The notes under the pieces were generated by a model. It searched no databases. It was given only the letters and a program-made list of their open reading frames with translations, and was not told where the DNA came from. Both the position numbers and the translations under genes were made by a program. DNA of 64,000 bases from Bedellia somnulentella (taxonomy: Eukaryota; Arthropoda; Insecta; Lepidoptera; Bedelliidae), in the NCBI GenBank assembly GCA_963576735.1, contig OY755178.1, positions 3,038,001 to 3,102,000 on the forward strand. The letters are read 5' to 3'. Positions 61,732-64,000 of the stretch are shown one piece after another; the stretch's first letter is position 1, and the number at the start of each line of letters is the position of its first letter.

Positions 61732-61934
61732 CAAGCCACCGCATGCCTGTAGTAAACATTTGCAGATATTTGGTCTTCTGCACGTTGAAGAACACGAAAG
61801 GGCCAAGCACGGCTACAAAGGTGAGCAGAGCCACTCTGTAGCACTGTTTTCTCGTGTATTCCATATGGGGGTCTTCGAAACATGCCAACTCGTCGAGGGA
61901 TGAAGAGTTTGTCGTGTTTAGTGGGATGTTTGTG
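61732..61934 (-). CDS. TMEM104: Transmembrane protein 104 homologue, penultimate exon
   Basis: A 203 bp exon between the acceptor TATTTCCAG (first base 61,934) and donor G|GTTAGT (last base 61,732). It encodes LDELACFEDPHMEYTRKQC, YRVALLTFVAVLGPFVFF and NVQKTKYLQMFTTGMRWL, with one full hydrophobic segment. Phase 1 at its end joins the terminal exon as RWL-A-FTIMIS. It begins inside a codon, so earlier exons lie further right. None was recognised up to 64,000. Confidence 0.85.
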
Positions 61935-62306
61935 CTGGAAATAGTATGGTTAATCTTTATTAGGTTTCATGTTTTAAAGTGACTATGACTTAAAATTTAA
62001 GTTAACAAATTACAAACATAAGGCCAGTGACAAATATCCACAGAAAATTCCGAAAACACTTACAAAGAAGAAAAACTTAGCAGTTAAAACTAACTAAACT
62101 TAGACTTAAACTTAACTTAATAACACGCATAACCCATAAATAGTATTTCCTATATATGATCTACATTTAGATTTGAAAAGTGAGTGAAAGATAACAAAAC
62201 AGATTATGTTTTACTGAAAATTATAATTACTAAAGATAATTTATTTTGTGTTCCTGACCGCTAGGCTGGAGCTTGGTGTGAGTAAAGCCGAGCGGTAGCT
62301 GTCTAC

Positions 62307-62670
62307 ACATAACATAACATAAACGTTCACGCCGAATATCCCCGAAGGGGTTGGCAGATGTACTAATACTTATGAACATCACGTGACTTTGTCACCTGGT
62401 GTTCAGAGTACCCACGTTTTGTATGGACAGTGTACTCACGTGATAGGGGGCAGGCCTATCGCCGTTTTGTACGAATACACTGTCACATGACTAAGTACAA
62501 CTCAACCATGTGGGTTTCCTCACGATGTTTTCCCTCACCGTTAACAACCATGATAAATTAACCACACATATATCTTGAGAAAAGACAAATTGGTGTAGGC
62601 CCGACCCGGGATTTGAACACTAGTCGCTTGCACGTTAACCGGTGTTCTACCCATTGAGCTATCACGTCGT
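62307..62670 (-). mobile_element. Full-length tRNA-derived SINE, minus strand
   Basis: The (ATAAC)n tail is at left. The head at right reads, on the minus strand, GATAGCTCAATGGGTAGAAC (A box) and TGTTCAAATCCCGGGTC (B box). It is about 360 bp and the most complete copy of the family here. Confidence 0.88.
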
Positions 62671-62671
62671 A

Positions 62672-62845
62672 TCAGCTGTGTAGTTCTAGCTTAGAAAAGC
62701 AATAACCCATTTCTACCTGCGGATACCGCTTTGCGGGGCAGCTTTTTAAGTGGCTGTTGGGCGATGCCGTGGAACCTCTTTATTAATAACATTTATTTTA
62801 CAATTCTTTCCACACTTAATTTCCAAAATTGGCAAATCATTTCTA
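62672..62845 (+). mobile_element. Decayed (TATG)-family SINE
   Basis: AGCTGTGTAGTTCTAGCTTAG through GGGCGATGCCGTGGAACC, without the tail. Confidence 0.7.
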
Positions 62846-64000
62846 ATTTTGAGGCTATAATAACAATAATTAGACGATAATAAAGCATAACATTAGTTTT
62901 TCGAAAGCGCGAAAGTGATTAAGTCGAGACGCTGACAAATTGTAGCAGCCCATGCAAAACATGGTTAGGAATTATTTTAAGGCCCACGACTATTCCTCGT
63001 GGATGGCAAATAACTTTATTAATGTAGATAGTATATTTTAATTTAAAAATACCTCATAACATTAAATTTACCGTCTTCTCTAAAAGATGTTGTCATTATT
63101 AAAACTTTCATATATTTGTGTTACAATTCATACGCGTAGAAAACAGTATTTAATTTTAGAAGGATATTTTAACAATTTTTGTTATATTTCTAAAATAGGC
63201 TGGCAGATTACCTGTATCTATTACCTATTACAGGAGAGTAACAAGCCCAAATGGGGTTGTTCGGTAGTTATTTTCAGTATTTTTTGCTGTGTAATGTCGG
63301 CATAGAATAGCACTACCCCATTTCTTCCGGTGGGTGTACGTAAGAGGCGACTAACGGTATTGGGGCTTTTAAGGATTCTAGGGATTTATAGCCGTGAGTA
63401 TATGTATGTATGTATGTATGGAAGAAAAAAAATAAGTTATACCAATTAAGTTTGTTCTATAGTAAAAAAAAACTGTTCGGAATTTTAGTTTTTTAAATCA
63501 TAAGAATAAGCAACTCATATATAAATAAGTCATATATAAATGTTAAAGTCTACCGAGTTAAGTCGTTTCTTTAATTTCATGGCGAGACTTTAATACATAT
63601 CTACGCAGGTTGAATATAATATTATATTCGACACAATTTATAAGATTCGATTGAATATAATAGATATGAAATATTACTTTCGACCAATGTCGTCACGTCA
63701 TCCAAGACATTGTAACTAATCAATTCATATTTCAAAACCATATGGAGATTACACTTGAGCAAATAGATTTCGTTTTGTTACAACCAAATAGCAAAGCAAC
63801 GTAAAATTCATATGAGTGAGTAAAATCGTAAACTTAAATTATGCAGACAATATTCAAAAGGTTTAAATATATCGGTAACACGCATCTGATTGACTGAGTT
63901 AATTAAACAAAACATACATAAAGAGTCACAGTCACAGTCCGAATTGGAAAATTCGAAATTAAATTTTTTTATATAAAACAAATTGCAGTTTTATTATGAG
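62846..64000. other. AT-rich non-coding sequence with one SINE
   Basis: Apart from an internally deleted (TATG)-tail SINE at 63,283-63,422 (TGTGTAATGTCGGCATAG to GCCGTGAGTATATGTATG), I see no gene, exon or other repeat. It is probably intron of the TMEM104-like gene. Confidence 0.6.

Noticed and set aside
62590..62670. tRNA-like A and B boxes (also at 57,587 and 22,460)
   Set aside because: They are continuous with SINE bodies and tails, lack acceptor-stem pairing, and are element heads rather than tRNA genes.

Overview
The window is eukaryotic, AT-rich and almost certainly from an insect, most likely a moth or butterfly. The evidence is spliced genes with GT-AG introns, a Helitron whose termini and 3' hairpin are of the kind common in lepidopteran genomes, tRNA-derived SINEs, and RTE-like and Jockey/CR1-like non-LTR retrotransposon remnants. 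No bacterial operons, rRNA genes, CRISPR arrays or functional tRNA genes are visible.

Positions 1 to about 51,060 are a head-to-tail tandem array of eight units, beginning at about 1, 6055, 12064, 17106, 24795, 34595, 40349 and 48028. Units 1 to 7 are 5.0 to 9.8 kb long. Each carries, on the minus strand, one copy of a tiny spliced gene for a 44-residue secreted peptide: exon 1 a signal peptide, exon 2 MSQAMIADASEPFLYGMDP, exon 3 GQHNSPPAGSS and stop. Each copy has its own TATA box and upstream motifs. The rest of each unit is an upstream spacer plus degenerate retrotransposon pieces that have been copied along with the gene. Unit 8 lacks the gene and ends at an inversion boundary. Beyond it lie a broken 3' gene end (about 51,060-51,300), a full plus-strand copy (51,803-52,267) and an older plus-strand copy with a 1 kb first intron (55,568-57,140). 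That makes nine apparently intact copies. I could not assign the peptide to a known family.

Insertions date the duplications. A Helitron sits at one identical site in units 4, 5 and 7. A 5'-truncated LINE is nested in the unit 5 Helitron. One SINE is private to unit 6 and another to unit 8. Units 3-4 and 6-7 form a higher-order duplication about 23.2 kb apart, and unit 7 looks mosaic between unit 4 and unit 5.

From 57.6 kb to the right edge is repeat-rich unique sequence containing the last two exons of a conserved multipass membrane protein gene (TMEM104 family, minus strand, 61,934-59,768). It gives a single-copy anchor at the edge of the array.
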